Source: Peltaster fructicola | Taxonomy: Eukaryota > Ascomycota > Dothideomycetes | DNA: 64,000 bases | Direction of reading: 5' to 3' | NCBI GenBank assembly: GCA_001592805.2 | Contig: CP051143.1 | Span: 2,356,001 to 2,420,000, forward strand | Shown here: in pieces, positions 60,530 to 64,000 of the stretch | How the letters are laid out: every line of letters starts with the position of its first letter | Position numbering within the stretch: position 1 is the first letter of the stretch | Translations under genes and position numbers: made by a program | Notes under the pieces: generated by a model | Told to the model about the DNA's origin: nothing | Database searches by the model: none | The model's input: only the letters and a program-made list of their open reading frames with translations

Positions 60530-61350
60530 GGTCACAACTCGCTCAGTCTGGTATTGAGGTGTTATTGTGGATACCTGTGAGGTAGAGGTTGACATGGCTC
60601 TGGTCTGTTGCGAAGAAATCGCACGGACCCTGGATGTGAAGACTCCACCTCAATTCTCATTGAAAGACGTCCATCATCTTCCGACATGTGGAAGCAAGAC
60701 CCCTCATGTTAGTACCGCATCTCGCAATAATATGCGCATGCGCATGCGCATGCGCACTGCATGAGGTCAATAATCCCAGTCGAAGGCATACGTACCGCTC
60801 CTAAGCAGGCCCATGCCGTTCAATCGCCATACGGCTCTCTTACTAAGTCAATCAACATCGCACAACGAACCACCACGACTAGCATCGTCTCACAGAATGT
60901 CACCAACTAGTCTTCACTCATGGGCTCACCACCTGAGAGTCTGCCACGCGACCTCGATCGCGAGCCACTTCCAACCAGCTTCGTCATGGCATGGCAGCAC
61001 AGGTTTAAGCATGTGCCACCCCTCTTCCAAACAATGGACATGACAAGGGCTGTATGAGGCGGGTTGTGGACGGTGATCTGGCACAAGAGCGTGGTTCTGT
61101 ATAACCGTGGGAGCTGTCAGCCGTCTGTCATCGATGAGACATATCGCACTGCATTATCTGAGTGTGGGATGGTCCGAGTCGTTGCTAGGCCACATGATGG
61201 CCTGCAATCACCACGATAACATCCTGGTGAATGACATATGGACCTCTTTCACGTAGGTTGCGGCTATACGGCAAGACGTGAGTATTTCTTTCTCATCCTT
61301 CCCTTCTTTCAGGCGTTGCGATCTGCCAGACAGACCCATTCTCCTTCAAT
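60530..61350. other. Intergenic with an ATGCGC repeat
   Basis: Divergent region between TRM8 and the galactose oxidase gene. A short ATGCGC tandem repeat lies at 60731-60757 (listed). No other gene; short ORFs only. Confidence 0.4.
60731..60757. repeat. (ATGCGC)4 alternating purine-pyrimidine repeat
   Basis: Four tandem copies of ATGCGC plus a partial one. The run is self-complementary and alternates purine and pyrimidine, a pattern able to adopt Z-DNA. It lies between the divergent TRM8 and oxidase genes. Confidence 0.85.
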
Positions 61351-63333
61351 ATGTTACTCTTGGTGGTATCAACAATCCTCGGCATTTCACTAGCAACTCC
61401 GGCCGAGATCTACAAGAGTGGTTATGCTTCACAGGCCCACTCCGGGGTCACTAAGCAGAAAATCGAGACGATACGCTCATCACCTCAATTCGCAAGGGAC
61501 GAACCAGTCGTGTCCTGCCCTGCTGCTGAGCAAGACGTAACTTCGTCACGCGGACGTGGCTATGCTATCTGTCAAGACACTGACTTCGCTGGAGATGCTA
61601 CACAAGTGCAAGACTTTACACAATCGGCATTTGACTGCATGCTGCAATGTGACTCATTCGCAGGTTGCACACGCGCGAGCTACAATGCCACCAGACAGAC
61701 TTGCTATCTAAAAGGAACGAACGGGCCGTGGGTGTTCGCAGGCGGAATGCAAAGCATACGTCTGATCAGTATGTCAATATCTCGAATTGTGTCTCCAATC
61801 TGATCATTACTAGACGAGACTTCCGTCTTCACCGGTAATACAAAGATCGGTCAATGGTCACCAGCTGTCAGCTTGCCTGTGATCCCTGCTGGTGCATTCA
61901 TAGTGCCAGAGCAACCGAAGTCATACAGGATCATGGCCTTCTCGTCTTGGACTGCGACTGAATTCGCCGGTCCTTCTGGTATGACACAATTTGCAGACTA
62001 CAATTGGGCGAGCGGTGCGGTATCGCCACGTAATGTCACCAATACTCATCACGACATGTTCTGTCCTGGTATGAGCTTCCTCGCCAATGGCACTATGCTT
62101 GTCAGTGGAGGCTCGGATGCTGAAGCTGTAAGTTTTTATGATTACAGCACTAATGGCTGGACACGAGGTCCGAATATGAGCATCGCAAGAGGTTATCAAT
62201 CATCTGCAACACTTTCAGACGGCAGCGTCTTCACTATCGGAGGCTCTTGGAGCGGGGGCACTGGAGGTCAGAACGGTGTACCTCTGAAAAACGGTGAAGT
62301 GTACGATCCGAAAGCCAACACATGGACTATATTACCCGGCTGCGAGGTTGTGCCTATGCTGACCACATACGATGCGGAAGGCCCTTGGCGTGAAGACAAT
62401 CATGGCTGGCTCTACGGGTGGCGAAACAACAGTGTCTTTCAAGCCGGGCCAAGCAAGACAATGCATTGGTACGGCACAACGGGCTCAGGCTCGGTCCAAG
62501 AAGCTGGCACTCGAGATGCACAGGATGACACCATGTGCGGTGTTCACGTTATGTACGACATTGGCAAGATCTTCTCAGCAGGTGGCAGCCAAAGCTACAC
62601 GAATAGTCCAGCGTTCAAGAGAGCTCATCTAATCACGATAGACCAGCCATACCAGCCAGCCACTGTGGAAGTTCTCCCAGATATGGCATTTGAGAGGGGC
62701 TTTGCCAACGTCGTCGTCCTTCCAAATGGACAGGTCCTCATTACTGGTGGGCAGTCCACAAGCATAACCTTCTCAGACGCGCAAAGTGTGTTTGCGCCAG
62801 AGTTATGGGATCCTGTCACCAAGAACTTCACCATCATGGCACCAGCGACAATCCCGAGGAACTACCATTCCGTCAGTCTCCTACTGGCAGATGGAAGGGT
62901 TTGGTCAGCAGGTGGTGGCTTGTGTTCTGTCAACATGGCTTCTTGCGCTGCTGAAGATCATCTCGACGGCGAGATATATGCTCCTCCCTACCTCTTTCAT
63001 GACGATGGCAGTGCTGCGCAGAGGCCCCGGATCGTAGCTCTCGAGAGTGACACAGATGCCACTGGATGGCGGGTAGTGGTGGGAGGCACTTTGTCCATCG
63101 ATATGGACACCGCGGACAACCATACCTTTGCTCTGATTCGGACTGGCAGTTCGACGCACAGCACGAATACCGATCAACGACGGGTGCCTATAACTGCTAC
63201 CCAGCAGAACAATATTTTCACAGCCCAGCTCCCGAACGATCCTGGCATACTAATTCCTGGCTTCTGGTATCTCTTCGCGATGAACGCAGCAGGAGTTCCA
63301 TGCGAAGCGCTCACAGTGCAGATCACTACGTGA
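61351..63333 (+). CDS. Secreted copper-radical galactose oxidase (AA5_2) with PAN domain
   Basis: Exons 61351-61768 and 61814-63333 (45-nt intron GTATGT..ACTAG); 645 residues. A signal peptide is present (MLLLVVSTILGISLATPA). Next is a Cys-rich PAN/Apple-like domain (about residues 55-135: GRGYAICQDTDF, FDCMLQCDSFAGCTRASYN) in place of the CBM32 of Fusarium galactose oxidase. The seven-bladed propeller keeps the whole copper-radical site: Cys223 and Tyr267 (the thioether pair, 44 apart as in the Fusarium enzyme), Trp285 stacked on it (GGSWSGG), Tyr490-His491 (PRNYHS) and His588 (STHSTNTDQRR). The spacing Tyr267-Tyr490 (223) equals that of galactose oxidase. Trp at the stacking position favours galactose/raffinose or alcohol oxidase over glyoxal oxidase. 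Released H2O2 could feed peroxidases outside the cell. Convergent with SEC26, stop codons 50 bp apart. Confidence 0.93.
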
Positions 63334-63383
63334 GAAGTGTGGGATTATGCAGTCTTGTATCATTGACCACAGGTCTATCTCAT

Positions 63384-64000
63384 TCAAGCCGTCTCTCCAA
63401 TTTTGCTCAGACCCTTCAGCGAGCCCAAGCTGAGTGCAAGACCTTGCGATCGACTTCGTATGCGCATGAAGCCCGTGACTGGGCCGTTGTCACCTTCCTT
63501 CTCGATGCTCAAGTTGGCAAGAGCATCCTCACCTGCAGGTTGTTAGTATAGATCTTCGAGACGAATGTTAGCACTTACCAAAGACAGACCGCGCGTACAA
63601 GTTCGCGGAAAGGAACTGGCAATCGCCGCTAAGACTGGCTGCTGGTGTTAAGCAGTCCATGTTGGTGACTTTCATTAACCGTGCCAGGAAGTCTCGCAGA
63701 CCCTTGCCTGCTGGCATCTTGCTGTTGATGTTGACCTTGTTCTCCCACTCGAACTCGGTCCACATCGTTCTGAACTGTGTCTCTGTGCAGTGTGCTGGCT
63801 GGATGTAGTCCATAATGTCCACATGCACGTCGTTAAGAATAACGACCTTGGTATCCTCGCCGTGTGCACCGTCGTAGATGACATTACCGAAGATGACACC
63901 AGTATCTGTCGAGCTGACCTTGATCGTGGCTTGCACATTGAGGAAGTCCAATGGTGCTAGATTCTGCGTTGTAGGTCGCTCAACAACCTTAAGATCTCCA
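63384..64000 (-). CDS. SEC26: Coatomer subunit beta (beta-COP), C-terminal part
   Basis: Partial: the 5' end lies beyond the window. Exons 63580-64000+ and 63384-63532 are joined across a 47-nt intron (GTAAGT..CTGCAG). It is the large COPI subunit for Golgi-to-ER retrograde traffic, recruited by ARF1. The C-terminal appendage reads [20 protein letters not shown], then [16 protein letters not shown] (hallmark FEWENKV), [20 protein letters not shown] and [24 protein letters not shown], and ends [11 protein letters not shown]. About 187 residues of the ~950-residue protein are visible. The sequence is intact in what can be seen. Confidence 0.93.

Overview
The window is fungal nuclear DNA, from a filamentous ascomycete (Pezizomycotina). 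The gene repertoire and architecture fit a Dothideomycete, perhaps near Mycosphaerellales/Capnodiales, but that placement is inference. Evidence: many GT-AG introns of about 43-58 nt with CTAAC/CTGAC-like branch points, 3-8 exon genes on both strands, very small first coding exons, no operons, and eukaryote-only complexes (20S proteasome, gamma-tubulin complex, COG, COPI, CTLH/GID). I saw no tRNA, rRNA, CRISPR, provirus or intact transposon.

Layout. 0-9 kb: mitochondrial ribosomal protein uL10m, two uncharacterised genes, a DUF2293 protein and a PAF-acetylhydrolase-like esterase. 9.7-14.3 kb: a Mep2-type ammonium transporter, a small I78-inhibitor-like gene and S-adenosylhomocysteinase. 14.3-20.9 kb is gene-poor: a Ser-rich protein and an APH-fold kinase. 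21-36.4 kb is dense: delta-12 desaturase, THEM6-like thioesterase, proteasome alpha-5 head-to-head with GCP2/Spc97, a small unrecognised gene with a frame break, ARF1, a CorA-like membrane protein, a methyltransferase and an aldehyde dehydrogenase. 37-47 kb: F-box protein, Dug3 amidotransferase, mitochondrial uL1m, NADH pyrophosphatase, BTB protein, COG2 and an HSL-type hydrolase. 47.6-53.5 kb: a sugar-permease-like MFS protein, Gid4 and a DHA1-type MFS transporter. 53.5-56.9 kb is a long region without a gene, leading to a Q-rich homeodomain factor. 59.6-64 kb: Trm8, a PAN-domain galactose oxidase and the 3' part of beta-COP (cut by the window edge).

Most genes are housekeeping and do not form a pathway cluster. 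Loose themes are nitrogen and thiol metabolism (ammonium uptake, SAH hydrolysis, glutathione breakdown by Dug3), vesicle traffic (ARF1, COG2, beta-COP) and mitochondrial translation (uL10m, uL1m). Many neighbours are convergent with 3' ends only 23-72 bp apart.

The main surprises are gene-structure details: start codons isolated in 7-29 nt exons (in Dug3 that exon carries the catalytic cysteine), a 13-nt microexon in PUP2, a GC-AG intron, an apparent GT-GG intron, a small gene with a frame break, a 26-bp inverted repeat, and several short genes that longest-ORF calling would miss. I found no convincing undescribed multi-gene system. Splice junctions given here were read by eye and checked by frame arithmetic and family homology, not by RNA evidence.
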